From: Petrolisthes cinctipes
Lineage: Eukaryota; Arthropoda; Malacostraca; Decapoda; Porcellanidae
Reading direction: 5' to 3'
Length of the DNA: 64,000 nt
Assembly (NCBI GenBank): GCA_033782935.1
Contig: JAWQEG010000519.1
Location: forward strand, 144,001 to 208,000
In this document: piece by piece, positions 20,080-31,452 of the stretch
Layout: the number at the start of each line of letters is the position of its first letter
Numbering within the stretch: position 1 is the stretch's first letter
The notes under the pieces: model-generated
Told to the model about the DNA's origin: nothing
What the model saw: the letters and a program-made list of their open reading frames with translations, nothing else
Database searches by the model: none
Program-made: the position numbers and the translations under genes

Positions 20080-22653
20080 GATTAAACTAATAAATATACA
20101 AGGGCTAACAAAAGTAAAGATGACGGAATTACAAGATTTAATTAAAAGTGATGAATTTTTATGTTTAACGGAAACACACCAAAAGTGTGAGAATATCAGT
20201 CTCTGTGATCACATATACTCAAAGGGTAATATGAGGGAAATGGAGGAAAAGAAAGGAGGGGGATTGATGATTTTGTCGGAGAAGGATGAAGATAGTAAAA
20301 TTGAAAAGATAACAACTAGAAATAAGGATTTGTTATTTTGCAATTGTAAATTAGGAAATATTTGTTTTAAGCTGCTTTTGGTCTATTTACCTGTGGGAAA
20401 TAAAGAAGAGGATAAAAGAAGATACACTAGTTTAAAAACAGAAATAGAAGGTATAGTAGAAAATATAGGGGAGATACCCTTTGTCCTACTTGGGGATTTT
20501 AACGGACATTTGGGATTCCTTGGAGAGCAGGAAATGGATAGACGAGGGGAAGATGTGATTAACTGGATGGAAAACTATAATCTTATTCTACTAAACAATG
20601 ACCAGAGGTGTGAAGGGTTGATAACATAGGAGAGAGGAAAATCAAAAAGTGTGATAGACTTCGTTTTGGTGAACCATAAATTTTATGATGTATACGAAGC
20701 AATGAAAATAGATGAAAGAAAAGAAAAAACGGAATTATCTGACCCTAATTTGATTGAAATATTAATCAAAGGAGACACACAAAATAGAAAATACACAAAT
20801 GATCAATGGCAAGAAAATATTTATTATACAACAGACAAAGAAGCATTACAGATATATAAGGAAGAAGTGGAAGGAGAGTGCAATGAAGAGGTACAAGATA
20901 TGGTAGAGTTTGGTGAAATCATGACAAGAAATGCAGAATGTATATTAAAGAAAAAGTATAGAAGGAGAAAGGATAAGAGACATATAAACAGGATTGAACC
21001 ACCATGGATGTGTGAAGAAATTAGAAAGGAAGTCAAGAAAAGAAAGAAGCTTAATAGAGAGAAACGAAATGAGGCTAGTGAAGAAGTAAAAGATAGAGTT
21101 TGGAGCTTATATAAGGTACAAAAAGATAGGGTGAAAAGATTGATCAAAGAAGCAATAATAAAACATGAGAATAAGGGGACAGAGAAGATGAATGGAAGTA
21201 GTGACAAAAGTAAGAGATTATGGCAATATATTGACAAATTAAAAGGTAAAGAAATAAACTATGATAAGGACAAAGGGGAATTATATAGTACAGAGGGAGG
21301 AATACTTAAACCAGAAGATGCAGCTCAAGAGCTTGAAATGTTTTGGAAGGATATATACCAAAATCATGACAATAACATAAAGAAGGTTTGGAACACACAA
21401 GAAAACGGAAGGTACAAAATTTTTATAGAGGAACAAATAATGAATGAAACTAATCAAGACAAGAGACAGTACATGGTAATGGAACATATGGATATGACTG
21501 TTGGAATGGGCCTAGCTCGGATAACAACAACCATGGAAGAACCAATAATAAATAAAGAAGAAATTATAAAAACATTAAAAGGCTTGAAAAACAAAAAGGC
21601 AGCTGGTCCAGATGGGGTAAAACCAGAATGCTACAAGGCATTGATAGATAGTGAAAATGCATAGAAAAGTTACTATACTGTTTTAATAAAATAATTAGAC
21701 AAGGAAAAGTCCCACAAACCTGGAAAACCTCAAGAACAGTAATGCTACCAAAAAAAGTTAAACCAACAGCCCAGGATTTAAGACCCATATAGCACTCACA
21801 AATATTGATTACAAAATATTTATGTCAATAATGAAGAGCAAAATAGAACAACAACTACAAGTTAATTATTTAAATAGTGAATTGCAGTCCGGATTTACAC
21901 AGGGAAGAAGAATTGAAGACAATATACTCATACTCAGGTACTGTATTGAAAAAAGCTACAAGAACAAGACACCATTAATCGTAGCAGCAATAGACTTTAA
22001 GAAGGCATACGACTCAATAAAAAGAGAAGAGATCATAAAAAATCTAAAAGAAATAAAAACACATGAAAATATGATAGATATAATAAGTGATGTGTACCAG
22101 AATGATACAACACAACTGTGTTTAAGCAGAAAAATAGAAAAAGAGATAAAGATAACAAGCGGTATACGCCAAGGGTGCACAGGATCTAATGGACTGCAGT
22201 TTTCACAATCAATGTTAGAGGCAAAAGCAAACATTATAAGACTGAGCAATGTAAGCAGGAAATGTGGGTTGGAGTTAAATAAAAATAAGAGCAAATTCAT
22301 AATCTTCAATATGGAAAATCAACCAGCAAAACTAGAAGGGATAGAAGTGGTGGAGACTATTAAATATTTGGGAGTGGATATTGGAAACAAGAGAGACTGT
22401 TTTAAGAATTACAAAGTTAATATTTTAAAAAAAGCAAAGAAACTAGCAAATATGACCTACTCAGTGACAGCCAGGAGTTGTAACAAACTAATAATTGGAA
22501 AAACTTTGTGGAAAGGTCTGGCATTGCCTGGAATACTGTATGGGGCTGGTGTGGTGGATTATAACAAGAAAGAAATAGATACGTTACAAAAAATTGAAAA
22601 CTCAGTGTACCGAACAATTCTTGGGGCAGAAAAAAGCACAGCAATTAGTGGAC
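20063..22653 (+). pseudogene. LINE ORF2 (endonuclease + defective RT), copy A
   Basis: Endonuclease blocks: INIQGL, CLTETHQ, LLGDFNGHLG, SVIDFVLVN and ELSDPNL. The last should be SDH (copy B has it), so the catalytic His is Pro here. A TAG lies near 20628. The RT has KKAAGPDGVKPE, a frameshift at the RPI block (about 21786), LQSGFTQGRRIEDN, AAIDFKKAYDSI and GIRQGCTGS. It then jumps to SQSMLEAKANI, so the FADD catalytic box is missing. ORF2 is cut at 22653 by the Harbinger insertion and resumes at 30071. Confidence 0.8.
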
Positions 22654-23128
22654 TAACAGCCGTTTTCTCAGTCCCTCGGAGCCCGAGCCTCGGACGCCAG
22701 CACCCGAGAGTGGGTATTCGATTTCTCAGTCAGTCCGAGAGCCCTCCGAGCCTCGTATCCCAGCAAGCACGTGGACTGGTGAGGGTTGGCAACATTGCTC
22801 GGGCAGCCTGCGGTGGTTGGTAATACTTACAGACCAAATGTAAACAAACCACCTTCATCACCATGGCAACCAGAGGTACACTACTGAACTTGGAGCAGAA
22901 GTTGTTCCTAGCGACCTTGATTATACACCATCCTATAATAAATTCAAAGAAAGGAGAGTATAATGCTATTCCTCAGTGGAAGAAAGCATGGAAGGAAGTG
23001 GAGAAACAATACAACATCCACTTCTTCATGTCTGAAAGGAAGACAGACAAGTAGCTGAAACGAGCCTGGGAATGGATTAGAAGAAAGTAAGTCTAATATA
23101 TCATAAGAGCACAGTTATATAGTTATTC

Positions 23129-23488
23129 GGTATTATTACAGAATAACTGGGTTTTTGGCTAGGATCGCGCAGTGTTACCACATCCGGCTAGGTCCTGGGA
23201 ATTTGCCCCAGTCACTTTATGATAGTTTACACCGGTTATATCCCGGTAGTTTGCCCAGGTTAGGTCCTGGTAGTTTGCCCAGGTTAGGTCCCGGTAGTCT
23301 GATGTTGTCTAGGTTAGGTTAGGTCAGACTAATTTCCAAATTATGTTTGTAAAACGGGGCATGTCTCGAAAACGGGGCATCTCCGAAAGAAACACCATAG
23401 AATAAAAGTGTTTTAGAATGGTCCAAAATAGTGGGCAATGATACTAAAATACACAATATAGTGAACCCAGTTCTTCTGTAAATTTACC
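23129..23488 (-). mobile_element. GGGCATT MITE, antisense copy with 8-bp duplication
   Basis: It runs from GGTATTATTACAGAATAACT to TTCTGTAAATTTACC and carries the family body in reverse (CTAGGTCCTGGG, TTTGCCCAGGTTAGG repeats, CGGGGCAT). It is flanked on both sides by the perfect 8-bp AGTTATTC (23121-23128 and 23489-23496). It is more diverged than other copies. Confidence 0.8.
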
Positions 23489-23656
23489 AGTTATTCTGTT
23501 ACTTTTATACTAAAGTATGTTGTTCTATATAATTGTCCTTGTCTTAAGATAAATGATGGTGTGAGGTAACCAACCAGGTGAGTTAACATACACACTGGCC
23601 TACAGGTACCAAATGCAACCCCATACTTTGTACCAATTGTAATTGTAAGTTAATTC

Positions 23657-23980
23657 GGTAAATATTGAATGAATTACCTTTATTGGGTACGGTTTTTCTA
23701 CCTTCATTACCCATTTATTCAGACCATTCTAAGACTATTTTCTTCTATGGCATTTTCTCCGCAAATGCCCCATTTCCAAGATAGGGCATTTTGAAATTAG
23801 CCTGACCTTACCTGACCTGACCTAACCTAACCTAGACCGCATCAGACTACCGGGACCTAACCTGGACAAACTACCGGGAAATAACCTTGGTAAAGTACAG
23901 AAAATGACCAGGGCAAAGTACTGGGATCTAGCCGGATCTGGCAACACTGCTACAAAACGGTAATTCTTTCAATAAATACC
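23657..23980 (+). mobile_element. GGGCATT MITE, 324 bp, 8-bp duplication
   Basis: A compact complete copy: GGTAAATATTGAATGAATTA at the left and TTCTTTCAATAAATACC at the right. It is flanked by perfect GTTAATTC duplications (23649-23656 and 23981-23988). It has one 44-bp unit and one 24-bp unit. This copy best defines the family. Confidence 0.9.
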
Positions 23981-24726
23981 GTTAATTCATGCAGCCTAGG
24001 GTAATATTGCACCAACCTCTGCTTGTTTTGTTGGTTGTAAGAGTTATTATGTAGAAATATCCTTTTATTTTATTTTTTGATAATGTACCTATGCTATTTT
24101 TGCAAGAGATGTTAGATATGTGTGATATTTTTCATAGCTGGCACATATTAGGTCTCAGATGGAGTTTTCGCAAGTGGCCCAAATGGCATTTCTAATTAAC
24201 AATGCATGAATATGTTTCAAAATTTATAATTTTTCATGCATGATCTTATTTGCTGATATAGATTTAATAAATTTATAGGATAATCTCAGAAATCATGCCA
24301 CCTCATGTATTTAAATGAAAATAGGCAAACTTATACTTTACATTATGCACTATATTCTCATGAAGGTTTTAGTGGTTGGTCTTGCTCACTTAAGCAATGA
24401 AATGGGACATAAATGTATCTCTTGATCAGCAGATATCATTTGGTCCGTACCGAAGAATGCCAAGATTAGGTAAGATCAGTTTATTCCTAATTTGTGTATT
24501 TTCCCACACCCAAAACCCATCATTTCCCAGGCTCTACCACAAGATTGTAGTAGTAGGAGAAGGATTATAATACATAAATTTCTACGAGTAGTTCTAAAAA
24601 AAAAAAAAAAAAACATTCCATGATGATTCCTTCCCAAAATTAACACAAATGGATGGATGTGTGATTCCATAGTTTTACTCTCAAATTCTTGTCATTTCTC
24701 TAAATGGATTATCTTCTCTTTCACAG
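23981..24726. other. AT-rich intron-like tract inside Harbinger
   Basis: No gene seen. A short inverted repeat (ATGCATGAA ... TTCATGCAT, about 24203-24242) and an A-run at 24597-24613. Probably intron of the Myb/SANT-like gene. Confidence 0.5.
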
Positions 24727-25706
24727 AATGAAAAAATATCATGCAGAATGTAAAGAAAATTAACCAAACTGGTGGTGGACCTCCTCCAACACCAGCCAAG
24801 TTTGACAAGTTGCAGAAAATTGTCCAGGACATCATCCCAGGTTTACTGCTCTTACCACACAAAATTTTTGAGAACTCGTGCTTGTCTCGGGTTCCTGGAA
24901 GACGATGAAGATGACCCTCAACAGAATAGTAAAGACTGTAGTAAGGATACAAATTTTAATAGTTGTATTTCATTAAAGCATAACGTAGATTTTATTACAT
25001 GTGTCACCACATACATCAAATCATACTGTGAAAAATTGATAGGTCCTGTATTGGTCAGTTCTGTGTATTTGGAATACTGTATAATCTCTAGGAATTTCAT
25101 TCTTATATTTACTGCACTGGATACTTATATAGCTTAATGCATTAACAGGTACAGTTGATGGTTCCCTGGAAGAGACAGATGACTGCAGCATTCTGAGCCA
25201 TTTTCATCAAGCAAGGTGGATCTTCCTGTGTACAAACCATCATCCATAAGACTGCAGCGTATTCCAGTGCACAAGCCATCTACTCTGCTTGCAGCCTCAT
25301 CTCCTCAGCATATATTTGAATACATATATTTCTTGTGAATAAATCTTCTAATCCTGTTCTACAGCTATAGTCACGGCAGCCAACTTTGACCCTTTAATCA
25401 TGGTACCTTGGCAACACAACAATGTACCGTACTTTACCATTGAAGTGTCACCAGAGTATGATAATTTTAAGGTCAGAGTCAGCTGTTGTGGCTATAGTTT
25501 GTTTATTGGTTAATTATAAAACTCAAATATCTATATCCATAACATTTTATTTAGTGAAATTTGAATTCATATATATAGTATAATATAATAATATCCTGAA
25601 TCATGTCATATATAAATTACATACCTTAATAAAATAGATACTTGTAATCACTGATTCTTCATTTACTTTTCTCTGTGCTTTGATATCAATAAGAAAACAG
25701 TCTATT

Positions 25707-25816
25707 ATGCAGACACATGTAAATTATAATTTAAAGAGTATGAATGATATTATGCAGACTTATATGTAAAATATAATTTAAAGAGTATGAATGATATTAT
25801 GCAGATTTACATGTAA
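25707..25816. repeat. Three ~46-bp tandem copies
   Basis: TATGCAGA plus AATTTAAAGAGTATGAATGA units start near 25706, 25751 and 25798. They abut the 3' end of the readable transposase frame. Confidence 0.85.
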
Positions 25817-26170
25817 AATTTTAGAGAGGCATCACACACGGCTTGAACATTAAGAGACATATATCCTTTTCTGCTATGATATAGCTTGGCATTATTACCT
25901 CCTGGACTCTGGATTTTAATATGGCTACAGTCTATGGATCCAATCACTCCAGGCACATATGAAATGCCTTCACAGTTATCTGCGTTTCATTCTGTCCAGG
26001 AAATTTAATATATCTTTGAGTCAGATGAGCAATAGCAGTTGCTATCCTCTTTACCGATGCTGTGGACATCTCCAGGCAATCCCCCATTGATATATGGAAG
26101 TTTCCAATTGCCATATATCTCAGTGCAGCAAGAAGCTGAAGATACTGTTGTACACTACATCCTATAAGAC
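25812..26170 (-). pseudogene. Harbinger transposase fragment
   Basis: The antisense frame starts after an acceptor-like CTTATAG and reads LQLLAALRYMAIGNFHISMG, STASVKRIATAIAHL and RYIKFPGQNE. After a frameshift near 25960 it reads GVIGSIDCSHIKIQ, with the first catalytic Asp, then SRKGYMSLNVQAVCDASLKF before a TAA. This is the HARBI1/PIF transposase from helix-turn-helix to the first DDE block. The second Asp and the Glu blocks were not found. Divergent orientation to the Myb-like gene is common in Harbinger elements. Confidence 0.8.
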
Positions 26171-26351
26171 AATGGAAGAAAAAATTTGTTACTTAAATGT
26201 TGATTATGAAAAGGACGCACAATAAATAAACATATCATAAACTGAGTAGCACTGCAGACAAAATGTACTGAAAATTAAAAAGTAAACAATATCTTAACTT
26301 GGTAAATGTATGCTATAGTTTAGCAAAATATCTGAGAATTCTCTGTACCGG

Positions 26352-26940
<589 letters not shown>

Positions 26941-27220
26941 TGGTACGGAGGCTCGCCGAGAAAGATTATTCAGCAGGCATAGAAGGCTACTGGTACCAGT
27001 ACTTCAAGAGGGCCTGCTCAATGAAGTAAATGGTGAGATTTTTTGTTTTCTTAAAAGTGACTGTGTATAGTACATAGGCTATACAGTATCAGATGGTATC
27101 AGACCTACCCTGTACTTCATAGTTTCACAATACAGTAATTATAGTATGTTAAGAGTAGGGCTGGATAATGCATATATGAAAATAATGGAAGGGCCAAACA
27201 TTTATTTATTCTTTTCTTTT

Positions 27221-28005
27221 GTATATGCAAACAAGTGTCATGTTATTATATGCCTCTAAAATCAATTCCTTCACAGATAATACACCAGAAGTGGTACAAG
27301 ATGCTATTCCTCATGCACAAGAAGATGCCAAAGGTGATGCACATGAAGCACAACGAAAGAAATGGTGAGATTTTTTTAAATTATTTTATAAAAATGAAAG
27401 TGAATAGTTTAACAGTATTAGATGGAAAGAGTGAAAAGAAAACACCTTGAGGTAGTTCGGCCATGTAGAGTGTATAGGAAGCGAGAGATTTGATTAAAAA
27501 GTGTATGAGAGTGAGGTGGAAGGACAGAGTAGAGCAGGTAGACCGAGAGTGAGGTTGAATGATGGAGAAGAGAAGTATATGAGTAAGAGTGGCGTTGGGT
27601 GGTACCGTAGGAGGGACGCCAGTTGAAGGGAGACAAAGATGCGTGGAGGCAATTCATTCACCCCTTTGGGGATTGAGGCATCTGGCAATAGATAGATAAA
27701 TAGATAGACAATAATTACCTTAGTACGACCAGATAACAAATATTTTTGAAAATACCCGATACATAATCTTGAAAATAGTCTCATTGTCTTTCCCAGGTCT
27801 TTATACCTATATGAGGTAATTTTAACCCATGACGAATATGAAGATGATGGAAGAGTCATAGCCTACATCTATCTATATTTATCTATCTAGCCTACATAAT
27901 TTATTCTATTTTTGTGCACAGTATATACAAACAAGTGTCATCTGATTATATGCCTTTAACATCAATTCCTTCACAGATAATACACCAGAAGTGGTACTAG
28001 ATGCG
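27221..28005 (+). repeat. Duplicated exon with flanks in Harbinger gene
   Basis: About 27221-27310 and 27928-28005 share CAAACAAGTGTCAT, then TCAATTCCTTCACAG and GATAATACACCAGAAGTGGT, spanning intron end, acceptor and exon start. The second copy continues with a different exon remainder. A LINE relic lies between them. Confidence 0.8.
27405..27710 (+). mobile_element. LINE 3'-end relic with GATA tail
   Basis: The sequence has AGGTAGTTCGGCCATGTAGA, a GTGTATGAGAGTGAGGTGGA block and a GGTAGACCGAGAGTGAGG block. In translation this resembles FGHVER ... SEVEG ... GRPRVRL, the C-terminal tail of many arthropod LINE ORF2s. It ends with CCTTTGGGGATTGAGGCATC and (GATA)n. It is 5' truncated, and short. 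The match is by pattern only. Confidence 0.5.
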
Positions 28006-28665
28006 ACAGTCCAGCCAGCACAAGAAGATACCAGAGATGAACATCATATTTTCTCAACTGCAGTATGCTGATCGTGCTGTGTTTGTATTCCCAGACATGA
28101 TGAGTTGAAAAGTGTTAAGTTAGCCGTTAACTCTCAGAAAGTTGAGCTCGTTAATCTGAAAAGTGCTAACGCAATACAGTACGGTACTTTCTGAAAAAGC
28201 GAATGAACTGACAGAAATTACGTTTATTTACACAATTTCCAAACCTGTGCAAAATCCACAGTGATTATACTTATGGACTGACTGTAATAATACAGTATTA
28301 TGTAAATTCTAATGGCATTAGTTTTGCTTTATACATACCATAATGATTAATATATTGTGATAAAATTTACGTTAGTTTCTAGTTTTTCTAGAAAATGTGC
28401 AATTCCACTGTGATTATACTCATAGACTGATAGTGATAGTATTTCATAAGGATATTGGTACTCTTACTTCTATGGCAAGAAACATTTATTACTGTACTGT
28501 ACTTTATTTTTGGTACACATTTCATTTCGCAAAGTATATGATAATAAATATATAATTACATTCAGCATACAGTATTTTGTATTCATATTCCGATTCATTA
28601 TTTTTCTACTTTTTAAAATCATTGTAGGTGTAAGCAATATATAAGTGACCTTGAATGGGGCATTT

Positions 28666-28887
28666 GGTAAATATCAAATGGGGCATTTTGAAATTAGTCT
28701 GACCTTACCTAACCTAACCTAGACCGCATCAAACTACCGGGACCTAACCTGGGCAGACTACTGGTACCTAACCTGAGCATACTACTGGGAAATAACCATG
28801 GTAAAGTACAGGAAATGACTGGGGCAAAATACTGGGACCTAGCCGGATCTACACTGCTACAAAGCAGTAATTCTTTCAATAAATACC
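28666..28887 (+). mobile_element. GGGCATT MITE, internally deleted, 8-bp duplication
   Basis: It starts GGTAAATATCAAATGGGGCA (5' body deleted) and ends TTCTTTCAATAAATACC. Flanks are GGGCATTT (28658-28665) and GGACATTT (28888-28895), an 8-bp duplication with one mismatch. Confidence 0.8.
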
Positions 28888-28895
28888 GGACATTT

Positions 28896-29830
28896 TTCTG
28901 ACCTAACTGATGCATTTTTCTAACTTAATCAGGGTATTTTCAGACCTAATTGGGGCATTCTTCGGATCTATTCAGGGCATTTTTCAGATCTGTTGGAGGG
29001 GTTGAAAGTGACATATTTTAGAAATGGGCAGTTGGAAATACTAAATAGGTATGGAAAACCTTTTTGTAACATTGAAAAAATCCAGAATTATCAATATAAA
29101 TTACCTTTACATCCAGGTAATAGGTTATTATATAATCTTTCGAGTGATAGATATATGAACATAACCTAGCACTAGTCAATATAAATACTTTGTAACCAAG
29201 GTTAAAAAACTGTAGGCTACTACCAAGGATGATCGACTAATGATCTCATTAGGTCAGCTAGGTCATGATTTATAAAAATGCTGCTTTATATCCATATGAT
29301 TAGTAGGCTAGTTAATCATCCATCAAGAATTAAACACATAAATTCTATTATCAGTCTAAATCATGACATTATTATCAATGCCAAGTAGTACTGTAGGCCT
29401 ACTTCTGGTGAGTATATGACGCACCAGTGGGCAGTGGTAGAGATCTCCTGGCTTCTCTGGATATCTATTGATGACAACACACTACAAACACATTTACTTT
29501 AAATTATAATGATCAATTTAAATTGTGTGGAATATAAAGACACCAAAGATTAGTAATTATTGTACAAATATGGGCTTAGAGATGCGAACGCGACTCGATA
29601 TCAATCTTGGTCGTGGAAGGCTTCCAGTTTTATAGTCCATTATTCTATTTCAACAACTGATGTCGAGTTGTACAATTGCCGTTATATCAGTATGCTTCTT
29701 ATCTTTTTAACCTACCAAGGTGCAGCTTCCGAGAAACTCATTATTTCGATTAATATCAGCTGATATAATCTTTATGCCTCATATTTTACCTAGTGAGCAG
29801 GTAAGGTTTAGGCACCAGCTAGCAACAGAG
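28896..29830. other. Non-coding tract inside Harbinger
   Basis: No supportable gene. Starts with four loosely repeated GGCATTTTTC/CAGACCTAAT-type motifs (28888-28990), then AT-rich DNA. Confidence 0.5.
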
Positions 29831-29835
29831 CCTCC

Positions 29836-29878
29836 CGTGACGTCACGGATATTTACGACGTCATCACTATGACGTTTC
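29836..29878. promoter_or_regulatory. Cluster of three CRE/ATF-like sites
   Basis: A perfect palindrome CGTGACGTCACG (29836-29847) is followed by GACGTCAT (29857) and ATGACGTTT (29869). All lie within 45 bp and about 200 bp inside the right Harbinger terminus. This could be part of a transposon promoter; no transcript evidence is available. Confidence 0.35.
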
Positions 29879-30067
29879 AGTGGACTATCCTTTATAGTCT
29901 ATTATCCTTGGGTATAGCTCCCGAGCCCGGGCGCCCAAGTGTTCCAATAATGTGGTCGGGAAGAGGGCTCGGACGGCCTTAGAAACACCACTGAGAAAAC
30001 CAAAACTCGCTCGGGTGCTAGCAAACGAGGCTCAGGCGGGTGGTCCGAGCGACTGAGAAAACGGTTG

Positions 30068-30960
30068 TAAGAGGAGAAGTGGGTGCCTCACTCATGAAAT
30101 AAAAAATTACTAGAACAAAATTACAATATTTACAAGGGATAATGAGAGATGGAGGAAACAAATTAACATACGAAATAGAAGAAGAAATGAAGGATAATAG
30201 AACAAATAAATGGATGAAGGAATGTGAGGAGGGAATGAAAGCATTAGATATCAATTTAGATAAACTAAAAACCATGAAGAAGCAACAACTCCTAAACAAG
30301 ATTTATGAATTGGACACTAAGAACTGGAGAGAGGAAATGGAAAGTAAGACTACCCTAAAGATTAACAGAAAATGGAAAAAGGAAATGGGAATGACAGAGG
30401 AACTATATGACAATAACACCAGCATCAGTGGTGTTATTTAAATGTAGGACAAATACTTTAAACTTGGGAGATAGAAAAAGATTTAGAAAAGAGGTTGTAC
30501 AATGAAACAGGATGTAAGATGTGTGGAACAGATCCAGAAAACTTAGAACATTTTGTGCTTGACTGTACTGGCTATGTTGAAGAAAGAAGTAAAATTGGAA
30601 AATTGCAACAACCTTATATCGAATGCAAGGAAAACATCATTGGAGGGTTGTTATTCGACAGTTGAAAATGTTTGGACAATATAAAAGAATATGGTAAATA
30701 TTGAATGAATTACCGTTATTGGGTACGGTTTTTCTACCTTCATTACCCACTTATTTAGACCATTCTAAGACTATTCTCTTCTATGGCATTTTCTCCGCAA
30801 ATAAGAATATCTTTATAAGTGCTGGAAAATAAGGGAGAAGAAATTAAAGGAACTCAGCAACAAATAAACGACAGAAGAGGTGCCGTTGTAAAGGCTATCC
30901 CTCGACATCATCGCATCGCATCGCATCACTCTCAGTCATCATCATCATCAACAACAACAA
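30068..30960 (+). mobile_element. LINE copy A, 3' part
   Basis: It resumes ORF2 after the Harbinger (EEMKDNRTNKWMKECEEGMK), then the C-terminal knuckle (CKMCGTDPENLEHFVLDC) at about 30510-30570. It is broken by a short insertion near 30495 and TGA codons. A 110-bp MITE fragment interrupts the end of ORF2, and the 3' UTR ends in (ATC)n(AAC)n at about 30935-30972. Confidence 0.85.
30693..30802 (+). mobile_element. 110-bp MITE fragment in LINE A
   Basis: It begins GGTAAATATTGAATGAATTA and stops at TTTCTCCGCAAAT. It is flanked by AAGAATAT on both sides (30685-30692 and 30803-30810). Without it the LINE frame continues LYKCWKIREKKLKELSNK and then stops. The right inverted repeat is missing. The same event is found in copies B, C and D. 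Confidence 0.85.
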
Positions 30961-31452
30961 CAACGATAATAAAGTGTGAGTTTTTGTAGTTTTCTATGTT
31001 GTATTGTTGTAATTGATAATATTAATAGTTCTTTAGTGGTTTATTATGATATATACGAGTCAATAGAGAAGGAAACCAAGTGAAATACAATATATAATTC
31101 ATCGATATAAGATAATTAAATTTAACAAGTATAATCATTTAATTAATTAACACAGGCTTAGTAAATTACGTTAATAACCTGTAAAGTAATGAATAAAACA
31201 AGCCTGAAAACACACACACACACAACCCTTGGAAAAAAAAAACACAAACAAACCTGGGGAAAAAAAAAAACCCGAGGAAATATAACGGTAATTATATATT
31301 ATATTGCCATTTTATATTACAATGTTTTTACCTTCTTTACCCACTAATTTATAACATTCTAAGACACTTTTCTTCTATGGCATTTTCTTTTGCAATGCCC
31401 CATTTCCAAGATAGGGCATATTCAAATGGGACATTTTGAAATTAGCCTGACC
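30961..31452. other. Spacer with 3'-incomplete MITE (unit A/B border)
   Basis: AT-rich, with (CA)n near 31211 and A-runs. From about 31328 it holds a MITE piece (TACCCACTAATTTATAACAT ... TTTTGAAATTAGCCTGACC) that abuts the next MITE exactly at CCGGTAAATATT. No gene. Confidence 0.7.

Larger units (their letters stand above)
19111..22653 (+). mobile_element. LINE copy A, 5' part (interrupted by Harbinger)
   Basis: A non-LTR retrotransposon with a PHD/coiled-coil ORF1, an APE-type endonuclease and an RT. It has no RNase H. It continues at 30068 after a 7.4-kb Harbinger insertion. It is dead: ORF1 has a TGA and a 1-bp loss, and ORF2 carries the family-wide RT lesions. The clade was not determined; a PHD finger in ORF1 recalls CR1-type elements. 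Confidence 0.85.
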
